NCBI GenBank assembly: GCA_964402115.1
Contig: CAYOBW010000085.1
Location: forward strand, 1-25,152
Reading direction: 5' to 3'
Length of the DNA stretch: 25,152 bases
Source of the DNA: CAYOBW01 sp964402115
GTDB lineage: Bacteria; Verrucomicrobiota; Kiritimatiellia; UBA8416; CAYOBW01
Below, piece after piece: positions 1 to 8,196 of the stretch. The notes under the pieces are model-generated. The model was not told where the DNA came from. It did not search any database and was given only the letters and a program-made list of their open reading frames with translations. Within the stretch, counting starts at the first letter, position 1. Every line of letters starts with the position of its first letter. Made by a program: the position numbers and the translations under genes.

Positions 1-1
1 G

Positions 2-1585
2 AGCGGGTTCACGTCCTGCGCTCTGGATGCCAATGGCTACCTCGTCGAAACCACCCCGCCGACTCTGGCCGGCAGCGCCATCGTCGATAACGAACTGGGT
101 GGGCCCATTCGCGCGAACAACCTGGTGACCTTCACGGTAACCTTCAGCGAGGACATGGACGCGGGCACGCTTGCCGCCGCCGACTTCGGCAATGCGGGCA
201 CAGCGACCCTCACCATCGGCGCGGTCGCCGAGGTCACGCCCGGCGTGTTCACCGTCGAGGTTACGCCGACAACGCCCGGAACCCTCCGGCTCCAGGTCAA
301 TGCCGGCGCCGAGTTGAGGGACGTCGCTGGCAACCTTCTGGACACCGCCTCGGCCATTCTCGATAACACGACGATTACGATCGTCGGCACCGGTTACTGG
401 GACCTCGACGGCGCCGGGGCCGGCGCGGGCGGCGCTACACCGGCCGGCATCTGGAACGCGACAAACCCGTATTGGAACGACGCGAGCGACGGCACCGGTG
501 CCACCGCCCCCTGGTCGGCGGGCCAAACCGCCATCTTCGCCGCCGCTGCGGACGCCACCGGAACCTACACTGTAACCGTGGACGGCACGCCGGACGTCGG
601 CGGCTTGACCTTCGAGGAAGGAACGGTCACGCTTTCCGGCGGCACGGCGCTCCGCCTCGTCGTTGCGAACTCCACGGCGCATGTCGGCGCGGGGCTGTCC
701 GCGACGATCTGGACGTCGATCTCCCAGGATGCCTTGCCCCGGTCCTTGACCAAGTCCGGCGCCGGCACGCTCGTCATCTCCGGCGCCAACGCCTATACCG
801 GCGACACCACGGTCAATGCCGGAACCCTCAAGTACGGCGCAGACGACGTTATTGCGACCGGCGCCGTGAACGTCAACGGCGCCACGGCGGTGCTCGACCT
901 CACCGGCTACTCCGACACCGTTGGCGCGGTTACGCTCTCCGGCGGGGGCACGTTGACCGGCGGCACACTGACCAGCACGGGAACGTTTGAAATGCAGAAC
1001 GGTTCGGCGTCCACGGTCCTGGCCGGACCGGGAATTGCCCTCAACAAGACCACCGCTGGAACCGTGACGCTTTCCGCCGAGAACATCTACTCCGGCAACA
1101 CGACGATCGCCGCCGGCACCCTCCGCGTCAGCAACGGAGCGGGGTCGGCCACGGGCGAGGGCGCGGTGACGGTGAAGTCCACCGCAACGCTGGAGGGCAC
1201 GGGGCGCATCCGCGGCACGGCCACCGTGGAGGCCGGCGGCAGGCTGTCGCCGGGCACCAGCGGGCTTGGGACGCTGAGAACGCACACGTTGCACCTGCAG
1301 GCCGACAGCGTGCTCGTCTGGGACATCGATCCGGAAGGGGCTGACGACGCCATCGACGTGGAGAGCGCGCTGACGTTGCCCGCGCACCTGATGCTGAACA
1401 TCAACCTGCTGCGGTCGGGCGAGGTGTATGGCACTGTGCTCTTCAATCTGCCGGCCTCCTACACGGGGCCGGAATTCGTCTCCCTCGCCGTGACCGGTGT
1501 CACGGGCAACTTGGCGGCCGTGCGAAGGGGCACGCAGATCGTGTTGGAGCGGGTTGCGCGGGGAGCGGTCTTCTCCGTTAAATGA
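2..1585 (+). CDS. Autotransporter-associated beta-strand repeat protein, 3' part (5' end outside window)
   Basis: The reading frame is open from base 2 and ends at TGA 1583-1585, giving about 527 residues of a longer protein. The first residues (SGFTSCALDANGY) match the end of the next gene almost exactly, so the two are paralogues. In order I see a bacterial Ig-like domain (about residues 20-125, with FSEDMDAGTL), a linker with a W-rich N-W pattern, then at least two autotransporter-associated beta-strand (PATR, PF12951-type) repeats with the L-x-K-x-G-A-G-T-L / Y-x-G-x-T-x-I-x-A-G-T-L pattern near nt 746-835 and 1040-1130. There is no autotransporter barrel at the C-terminus and no PEP-CTERM motif; the protein stops at RGAVFSVK. 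It is probably a surface beta-solenoid adhesin or structural protein. Family call is firm; function is inferred. Confidence 0.9.
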   Translation, partial: SGFTSCALDANGYLVETTPPTLAGSAIVDNELGGPIRANNLVTFTVTFSEDMDAGTLAAADFGNAGTATLTIGAVAEVTPGVFTVEVTPTTPGTLRLQVNAGAELRDVAGNLLDTASAILDNTTITIVGTGYWDLDGAGAGAGGATPAGIWNATNPYWNDASDGTGATAPWSAGQTAIFAAAADATGTYTVTVDGTPDVGGLTFEEGTVTLSGGTALRLVVANSTAHVGAGLSATIWTSISQDALPRSLTKSGAGTLVISGANAYTGDTTVNAGTLKYGADDVIATGAVNVNGATAVLDLTGYSDTVGAVTLSGGGTLTGGTLTSTGTFEMQNGSASTVLAGPGIALNKTTAGTVTLSAENIYSGNTTIAAGTLRVSNGAGSATGEGAVTVKSTATLEGTGRIRGTATVEAGGRLSPGTSGLGTLRTHTLHLQADSVLVWDIDPEGADDAIDVESALTLPAHLMLNINLLRSGEVYGTVLFNLPASYTGPEFVSLAVTGVTGNLAAVRRGTQIVLERVARGAVFSVK

Positions 1586-1623
1586 CGGAAGTCGAACAAG
1601 GCTACCGTAGGCCATGACGCATC

Positions 1624-1639
1624 GGCCGCAAACGCGGCC
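1624..1639 (+). other. Hairpin in the leader of the giant repeat gene
   Basis: GGCCGC-AAAC-GCGGCC forms a perfect 6-bp stem with a 4-nt loop, ending 16 nt before the preferred ATG at 1656. It sits in the 70-nt gap between the two paralogous giants. No T-run follows, so it is not a standard intrinsic terminator; it might shape translation or mRNA stability. The role is unproven. Confidence 0.3.
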
Positions 1640-1655
1640 AACCGGAACAACAGGC

Positions 1656-4600
1656 ATGAAAATCAGAAACGTCAGGAGCCTCGCCGTCGCGCTCGCCGCC
1701 GTGGCCGCGCTGCTCACCGCGCCCTCCGCATCCGCGGCGGTTTATTACTGGGACGCGGACGGCACTGCCGCCGGTTTCGGCGCCACTGCCGGCACCTGGG
1801 GCACGAGCACATTTTGGACCCTGACGGCCGGCGGCGGTGCTCCGCATGCCGGCGTCACGGCAACCGCCGCGGGGGATACGGTCAATTTCGGCGACGCCAC
1901 CGTAAACTATGCCAACGCCACCGTGGGCGTCGCCGCGGGCGGCGTTAGTGTCGGCAGCATCACGTTCGGCGCTGGCCAGAGCACCGCGCTTACATTGGGC
2001 GATACCGCAAAGACCATCACGCTCGGCGCGGCCTCCACCATTACCCTCAACAGAACCACGGCGCTAACTCACACCATCCATGCGAGCCTCGCGGGCGCGG
2101 CCACCAGCCTGACCAAAGCCGGCCACGCCACCAGCGTGCTCGTACTCGGCGGCCCGAACACCTACAGCGGACAGACGATCGTCAACAACGGCACGCTCCA
2201 ATACAACAACATCGGCGCGATTGGCAACACCAGCAAGATCGTTACCGGCTCCGGCGGTCAAGTCTTTTTCAATTTCGGCGGACAGACCATCACCAAGGCG
2301 ATCGATATCCAGGGCGCCACCGCGAATGGCGCGATCCGGACCTATGCCGAGGTCAGTCAGCTTACCTTCGCCAACACCATCAACCTGCTGGCCAGCAGCA
2401 CGATTTACGCGTATGCGGCTGCCTCCACCTTGAACTTCAACAGCAACATCGGCGGCGTCGGCGATCTGACCTTCAGCGCCGGCGGCGCGGGCAGCAACCA
2501 CAACGACACCTTCTCGCTGAATACCGGCAGCAGCCTGACCTATTCGGGCAACACCATCATCACCAGCCCCGGCGCCGCGAACGCCATCGTGAAACTCAAT
2601 GGCGGCTACCTGCCCGGCAGACTCCTCACCTTGAAGGACAACAAATTTGACGCGACCCGGATCAATGACGCGGTTCTCGACCTCAACGGCTATAACCAGA
2701 CGCTGTCCGGCTTGACGGACGTGGCGGCGAGCGGCGGCGGCGGTCGCTTTGTCGTGAACACCAGCGGTACGCCGTCGACCCTGACCATCGACGGCGCCAC
2801 CAGTCAAGCCTTTGCCGGCGTCATCGGGGTGAACAGTGGCGCCGCCGCAAGGGGCCAGACCGCCGGGGCCGGCAACATCGCGCTGGTGAAGACCGGCAGC
2901 GGCACGCAGACCCTCTCCGGTGCGAACACCTACAGCGGCGCGACGACCGTCGCCGCCGGCACACTGACTCTGGGTGCGAGCAGCGTCCTCCCCGATACCA
3001 CAGCCGTTTCCATCGGGAGCGCCACCCTCGATGCCACCACCTTCACCGACACCGTTGGAACCCTGGACGTCACCGCAGACGCCACCATCAACCTGGGCGC
3101 CGGGGCCGCGTTGGCCTTTGCCGACAGCAGCGCGATTGACTGGACGGGGGGCACGCTGAACATCGCCGGAACCTTCGTCTCCGGCGCGTCCCTCCGCTTC
3201 GGCACCGATAGCAGCGGTCTGACACCTGCCCAGCTCGCTCTCATCTCCGCGGACGCCGGGTATAGCTCATTCGCCCTGGATGGCAGCGGATACCTCACAG
3301 CCATGGACACCGTCCCACCGACCGTCAGCACCCTGAGCCCCGCGGACAACGCGACCGGCGTGCCCATGAATTTCGATCTCGTCATCACCTTCAACGAGAG
3401 CGTTCAGAAAGGAACCGGCAACGTCACGCTCAAGCGGATCAGCGACGGCAGCGTGGTGGAGACCATCCCCGTGACCTCCGGCGCCGTCACGGTCAACGGC
3501 GCGCAGGTGACCATCGATCCCGCCAGCAACCTTCGCACCCCCACCAGCTATTACGTGGAGATCGACGCCGGCGCGATTGAAGACCTCTCCGGCAACGCTT
3601 TCGCCGGGATCGCCGGTAATACGACGTGGAACTTCACCACCAGCCTCATCGCCTTCGTCCGTATCACCGGTGACGCGGATTGCGGCATCAGTGCGTCCAA
3701 GACCTACACCCACAAGCTGGATTTCGGACTGGGCGCCCCAGGCGCCCTGATCAATGCGGTTCAGTTCAGTGCCTACAACGTAGGGGCCAACGGCAGCTTG
3801 AACTTCAGCCGGGCGATCTCCTCCGGGACCGCCAACGACCACGCCGGCAACACGGGTCACAACGTCTCCGGCAACCTGGCCAATCTGCTGACGGATATGT
3901 ATTACAACGGCAGTGGCGCTGCCGGCGGCACGACGACGTGGAAGCTGAGCGGGCTCACGCCGGGAATCACGTACGACACCCGCATCTACACCCGGCAGTG
4001 GGCCGCGGCGGGCACACGGAACGTGCACCTGGTCTTCGACCCGGACGGCCCCGGCCCCGTCTCGGATTCGACGGGCGTTATCAATGAAGACGATGCCACC
4101 ACGGTGGGCATGCCCGCGGCAAACACGGCCTATTTCATCAGCTACCACTTCACCGCCGTGGCCGGGCAGGATCTCGTGATCACAGCCACGCAACCCAGTG
4201 CAACCTGGTCCTGGCACCTCTACGGGCTCACGACCGAGGTGGTCCCGCCGCCCAGGCTGGTCAGCATCGTCGATGACCAGAGTGGCGGACCGATCCTGGC
4301 TAACACCTTGGTGACCTACACGGTGAGCTTCAGCGAGGACATGGACGCGGGAACGGTTGCCGACGACGACTTCAGCAATGCGGGCGACGCGGTCGTCACC
4401 ATCGGCACGGTCACCGAGACCGCTCCCGGCGTGTTCAGCATGCCGGTCACGCCGACCAGCACCGGGAGCCTCAGGGTCCAAGTCAATCAGGACGCCGTGT
4501 TGAAGGACGTTCCGGGTTTCACCCTGAATACCGCCTCGGCCATTCTCGATGACACGACCATTGCGGTCGATCGCGGTGCTTCCTGGAATGTGGACGCCGA

Positions 4601-7325
4601 CGGCGGCTGGGCGACTGCCGGCAACTGGGACCCCGCCGCCGCCCCCGGCTCCGCCACCACCAACAACCCCGACCTCGCGACGTTCAGCAGAACCCTCGGG
4701 GCGGCTCGCGCTGTCACGGTGGACGCCACCCGCCACATCGGCGGCATCGCTTTCGGAAACACCTCCGCTAACGCCTATACGCTCCAGACCGGCGCCCTGT
4801 ACCTGAACAGCGGTGGCCTGATCCAGTCGCTCCCGGGCATGGGCAATCATACCGACACCATCAAATCGCCCATCGTCCTTTCCGGCGCCGGCGGCGGGAC
4901 GTTCACCATCAGCGCGGACGCGTCGTCGGCCGCCAGCCTGCTGAGCATCGGCGATGGCATCGGGAACGCCATCGTGGGTTCCGCCACCGGCGGCAACACC
5001 ACAACCCTCACGCTCAACGGCTCGAACACCGGCGCGAACAAACTCGGGGCCAGCAGTTCCACCACGATCGCGGATGGCGCGGAGGGCGGCAAGCTGGCCG
5101 TTGTCAAGGACGGCCCGGGCACGTGGTGGATCATCGGCAACAACACGTTCACCGGCGGGCTGACAATCAAGGCCGGCACGTTGGTTCACTCCGCGGCTAA
5201 CGCCGCCGTGGGCGCCGGGACGGTCACGTTGGGCGACAGTGCCGGTGGCGCGCAGGCCGCGGCGCTGGTCTCCGGCTCCACCGCGGGAGATGTTTCCCGA
5301 CCCATTGCACTGGCGGCCAACACGACGGGGATCCTCACCCTCGGCGGGGGCGCCGGCATTGCCGCGACAACCTACAGTGGCGGCGTGACCGGCAACAACC
5401 ACCTGACCCTAGATAGTCGCGGGACGACGCTGACGCTTGCCACGGCCGCCATTGACCCTGCGGGGACGCTGACGGTCAAGGGGGCCGGCGCCACGACCAT
5501 CGGTTCCACGATCGGCGCGAACGTGACGGGCCTCACCAAGAACGACGCGGGCACGCTGACGCTTGCCGCCGCGAACGCCTACAGCGGCGCCACGACCATC
5601 GGCGCGGGTGTGCTCTCAATCCAGAATCTCGCGGCCCTCGGCAGCAGCGCGGTGACCGTCAGCGGCGGCCAACTCCTCGTCGATGAATTGACCGGCACGC
5701 TCGCGCACAACCTGACGCTGAGCGGCGTCACGGCCGCCGGGCCTTACGGCGCTGGCGCGCTCGTGTTCCACAACGATGGCAAGAGCGCCACGCTGTCCGG
5801 CACGGTGACGCTGGCGGGGGCCACGCAGATTCGCCACTACAGCGGCGGCGGCACGACGACGTTTAACAACCCCATCGGCGGCGCCGGCGCCCTGACCTTA
5901 GCCGCCGGTGGCGCGACCACCGCCCACAACCAGATCTGGGTGCTGAAAGGCGGCAGCAGCACCTATGCGGGCGATACCACCATCACCAGCCCCGGCGGCG
6001 CGAACGCCATCGTGCGACTCCAAGGTGGCGCACTGCCCGGAGCCGGGGTCCTTACATTGAAGGACGGCAACGCCTCGAGCCTGCACAATGACGCGGTCCT
6101 CGACCTCAACGGCAATAACCAGCTGCTGGCCGGCCTGACGGACGTGGCGGCGAGCGGCGGCGGCGGTCGCTATGTCATGAACAGCAGCGCCACGCTCGCG
6201 ACCCTGACCATCGACAACAGCACCCCTTGCAGCTATGCCGGCGTCATCGGCTTGAACAACTCCAGCGGCACCGGCCAGGTTCCCGGTAGCGGCAACATCG
6301 CGCTGGTGAAACAGGGCGTCGGCCCGCTGACGCTGAGCGGCAATGCCAGCACGTTCACGGGCAACCTGACGATCGGTCAGGGCACGGTCCTGGCCACTGG
6401 CGGTGGGCTGCTCGGCAATCCGACGGCGAGCGCACTCGGCAATCCGCAGACGGCGGGCCGGCAGATTATCGTGGGCAGCCTGACCACGCTGAACTTCGGG
6501 GCCAGCGACGTGCTGGGCAACGCCAGCTCCACGCCGCAGGTGACGCTGGTCGTCAACGGCGGCGCCGTGAGGAACAACGGCGCTTTCTTCACCACGCTCG
6601 GCCCGGTGACACTCAACGGCGGCACGCTCACCGCCTTCGGCGGCGCGAACTCGAGCTTCCCGTCGTTTGCGCTCGGGGGGACGGTCACCGTCGGCGGCAG
6701 CGCGGTCTCGACAATCAACGTCAGCGGCAGTCCCGCGAACCCGCAAATGACCCTCGGCAGCGCCGGCGGCAGCGGCTCCGCGACGACCTTCAACGTGGCC
6801 GACGCGACGGGCGACAGCGCCGGCGACCTGATTGTCTCCGCCGCGCTGCAGAACGGCGGCGGCAACAACGGCCTCACCAAGACCGGCCTCGGCACGCTGC
6901 TGCTCTCCGGCGCGAACACCTACAGCGGCGCGACGACCGTCAGCGCAGGGACGCTGGCTCTGGGCGCGAACAACGTTGTTCCCAACGCCACGGCCGTTTC
7001 CCTCGGGAGCGCCACCCTCGCAGCGGCGAGCTACACCGACACCCTCGGAACCCTGGACGTCACGGGCGCCGCCACCATCGACCTGGGCGCCGGGGCCGCC
7101 CTGGCCTTTGCCGACAGCAGCGCGATCGATTGGACCGGCGGCACGCTGAACATCACCGGAACATTCGTTTCCGGTTCCTCCCTCCGCTTCGGCACCACCA
7201 GCGGCGGTCTGACCGGCACCCAGCTCGCCCTCATCCGCGCGTCCGGCTTCACTTCCTGCGCTCTGGATGCCAACGGCTACTGCATTGCCACGCAGAATTC
7301 AGGCACGGCCATAATTATCAAGTGA
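1656..7325 (+). CDS. Giant exported beta-strand repeat (PATR) protein with Ig-like domains
   Basis: About 1,889 residues. I chose ATG 1656 over in-frame ATG 1614 because a classical signal peptide starts there (MKIRNVRS, then a hydrophobic run ending SASA). Visible order: a PATR solenoid (about residues 30-550; repeats near nt 2110 and 2883); an SbsA/Big_5-like Ig domain (about 550-660, starting PPTVSTLSPADNATGV); an unassigned domain (about 665-860); an Ig-like domain with FSEDMDAGTV (about 865-968); then a second solenoid with repeats near nt 5098, 5530, 6303 and 6871. Blocks are duplicated internally: nt 2551-2900 resembles 5970-6320, and 2926-3225 resembles 6904-7215. It ends NSGTAIIIK with no barrel domain. 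It is likely secreted or displayed on the surface. The SD is weak (GGAACAACAGGC). Confidence 0.9.
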   Translation: MKIRNVRSLAVALAAVAALLTAPSASAAVYYWDADGTAAGFGATAGTWGTSTFWTLTAGGGAPHAGVTATAAGDTVNFGDATVNYANATVGVAAGGVSVGSITFGAGQSTALTLGDTAKTITLGAASTITLNRTTALTHTIHASLAGAATSLTKAGHATSVLVLGGPNTYSGQTIVNNGTLQYNNIGAIGNTSKIVTGSGGQVFFNFGGQTITKAIDIQGATANGAIRTYAEVSQLTFANTINLLASSTIYAYAAASTLNFNSNIGGVGDLTFSAGGAGSNHNDTFSLNTGSSLTYSGNTIITSPGAANAIVKLNGGYLPGRLLTLKDNKFDATRINDAVLDLNGYNQTLSGLTDVAASGGGGRFVVNTSGTPSTLTIDGATSQAFAGVIGVNSGAAARGQTAGAGNIALVKTGSGTQTLSGANTYSGATTVAAGTLTLGASSVLPDTTAVSIGSATLDATTFTDTVGTLDVTADATINLGAGAALAFADSSAIDWTGGTLNIAGTFVSGASLRFGTDSSGLTPAQLALISADAGYSSFALDGSGYLTAMDTVPPTVSTLSPADNATGVPMNFDLVITFNESVQKGTGNVTLKRISDGSVVETIPVTSGAVTVNGAQVTIDPASNLRTPTSYYVEIDAGAIEDLSGNAFAGIAGNTTWNFTTSLIAFVRITGDADCGISASKTYTHKLDFGLGAPGALINAVQFSAYNVGANGSLNFSRAISSGTANDHAGNTGHNVSGNLANLLTDMYYNGSGAAGGTTTWKLSGLTPGITYDTRIYTRQWAAAGTRNVHLVFDPDGPGPVSDSTGVINEDDATTVGMPAANTAYFISYHFTAVAGQDLVITATQPSATWSWHLYGLTTEVVPPPRLVSIVDDQSGGPILANTLVTYTVSFSEDMDAGTVADDDFSNAGDAVVTIGTVTETAPGVFSMPVTPTSTGSLRVQVNQDAVLKDVPGFTLNTASAILDDTTIAVDRGASWNVDADGGWATAGNWDPAAAPGSATTNNPDLATFSRTLGAARAVTVDATRHIGGIAFGNTSANAYTLQTGALYLNSGGLIQSLPGMGNHTDTIKSPIVLSGAGGGTFTISADASSAASLLSIGDGIGNAIVGSATGGNTTTLTLNGSNTGANKLGASSSTTIADGAEGGKLAVVKDGPGTWWIIGNNTFTGGLTIKAGTLVHSAANAAVGAGTVTLGDSAGGAQAAALVSGSTAGDVSRPIALAANTTGILTLGGGAGIAATTYSGGVTGNNHLTLDSRGTTLTLATAAIDPAGTLTVKGAGATTIGSTIGANVTGLTKNDAGTLTLAAANAYSGATTIGAGVLSIQNLAALGSSAVTVSGGQLLVDELTGTLAHNLTLSGVTAAGPYGAGALVFHNDGKSATLSGTVTLAGATQIRHYSGGGTTTFNNPIGGAGALTLAAGGATTAHNQIWVLKGGSSTYAGDTTITSPGGANAIVRLQGGALPGAGVLTLKDGNASSLHNDAVLDLNGNNQLLAGLTDVAASGGGGRYVMNSSATLATLTIDNSTPCSYAGVIGLNNSSGTGQVPGSGNIALVKQGVGPLTLSGNASTFTGNLTIGQGTVLATGGGLLGNPTASALGNPQTAGRQIIVGSLTTLNFGASDVLGNASSTPQVTLVVNGGAVRNNGAFFTTLGPVTLNGGTLTAFGGANSSFPSFALGGTVTVGGSAVSTINVSGSPANPQMTLGSAGGSGSATTFNVADATGDSAGDLIVSAALQNGGGNNGLTKTGLGTLLLSGANTYSGATTVSAGTLALGANNVVPNATAVSLGSATLAAASYTDTLGTLDVTGAATIDLGAGAALAFADSSAIDWTGGTLNITGTFVSGSSLRFGTTSGGLTGTQLALIRASGFTSCALDANGYCIATQNSGTAIIIK

Positions 7326-7400
7326 GGCTCTTGCGGTCTCCGCCCCGAGGTTCTATGCTCCGCCTCCGTGACGTGAAGCCATCCCGGGCAACCCAAGAAC

Positions 7401-8159
7401 ATGCGCGTACGACGGAAAACGCTGGTGGTCCTGACGCCGGAGGGCATCGCCTTCCCGCTGCTGCTGGCCGACCCGGTCACGCGGTTCCTGGCGTTGTTCG
7501 TGGACGTGGTGTGCATCGTGGCGCTCTCCTCCGCCACCGGGCAGATGCTGCGGGTGCTCGGCCGGTTCGCGCCGGATATGACGGCGGCCGTCCTCGCCAT
7601 CACCTACTTCCTGATCAACCAGCTGTACCGCATCCTGTGCGAGTGGTTCTGGCAGGGGCGCACGCTGGGCAAGCGGATGTTCCGGCTGCAGGTGATGGAT
7701 GCGCAGGGGCTGCGCCTGCGCTTCAGCCAGGTCGTGTTGCGCAACGTGTTGCGGGTCGTGGACCAGCTGCCGGCGGCCTACCTGGTGGGGGGTGTGCTGT
7801 GCCTGGCCAGCGCGCGGGCGCAGCGGGTCGGCGATCTGCTGGCCAACACCATCGTCGTCTACCATCCCCCCGTGCGCGAGCCGGACGTGGACCGCGTCGC
7901 GCCGCGCGCGTACAACACCTTCCGCGACTACCCGCACCTCGCAGCCCGGCTGCGCCAGTCGCTCTCCCCCGCCGCCGCCGCGCTGGCGCTGGAGGCCCTC
8001 GCCCGCCGCGACGGGCTGGATGACGACGCGCGGCTGCGCCTCTTCGCCGCCATCCGCGCCTGGCTCGCCCAGCGCGTCCCCTTCCCCGACGAGGCCGTCG
8101 CCGGCCTCAGCGACGAACGCTACGTCGCCAACGTCGTGGATATTCTCTACCGGGCGTGA
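7401..8159 (+). CDS. RDD family integral membrane protein
   Basis: 252 residues. It matches the RDD family (PF06271): an R28-x-x-A31-x-x-x-D35 variant of the founding motif opens the first membrane helix (about 28-50), a second helix lies at about 60-80, the conserved GRTLGKRMFRLQV loop at about 87-99, a third helix with R-N-V-L-R-V-V-D at about 114-135, and the closing G-D-L-L-A-N-T-I-V-V at about 144-153. The C-terminal 100 residues are a soluble, charged helical tail. Transport or protein-docking roles are known for some RDD proteins, but no substrate can be read from this one. It starts 75 nt after the giant repeat gene on the same strand and converges with the PQQ gene that ends at 8197. 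No strong SD is visible before ATG 7401. Confidence 0.88.
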   Translation: MRVRRKTLVVLTPEGIAFPLLLADPVTRFLALFVDVVCIVALSSATGQMLRVLGRFAPDMTAAVLAITYFLINQLYRILCEWFWQGRTLGKRMFRLQVMDAQGLRLRFSQVVLRNVLRVVDQLPAAYLVGGVLCLASARAQRVGDLLANTIVVYHPPVREPDVDRVAPRAYNTFRDYPHLAARLRQSLSPAAAALALEALARRDGLDDDARLRLFAAIRAWLAQRVPFPDEAVAGLSDERYVANVVDILYRA

Positions 8160-8196
8160 ACCCGGAAACGGCAGTGGAGGAGCCGGCGGCGGCGTC

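Noticed and set aside
3267..5402. 711-residue minus-strand open frame
   Set aside because: Antisense to the giant repeat gene; composition is shadow-like, with no signal peptide or domain.
8157..8196. Possible readthrough of the RDD gene TGA
   Set aside because: The frame stays open after the TGA, but there is no close hairpin and the extension runs antisense into the PQQ gene without coding character.
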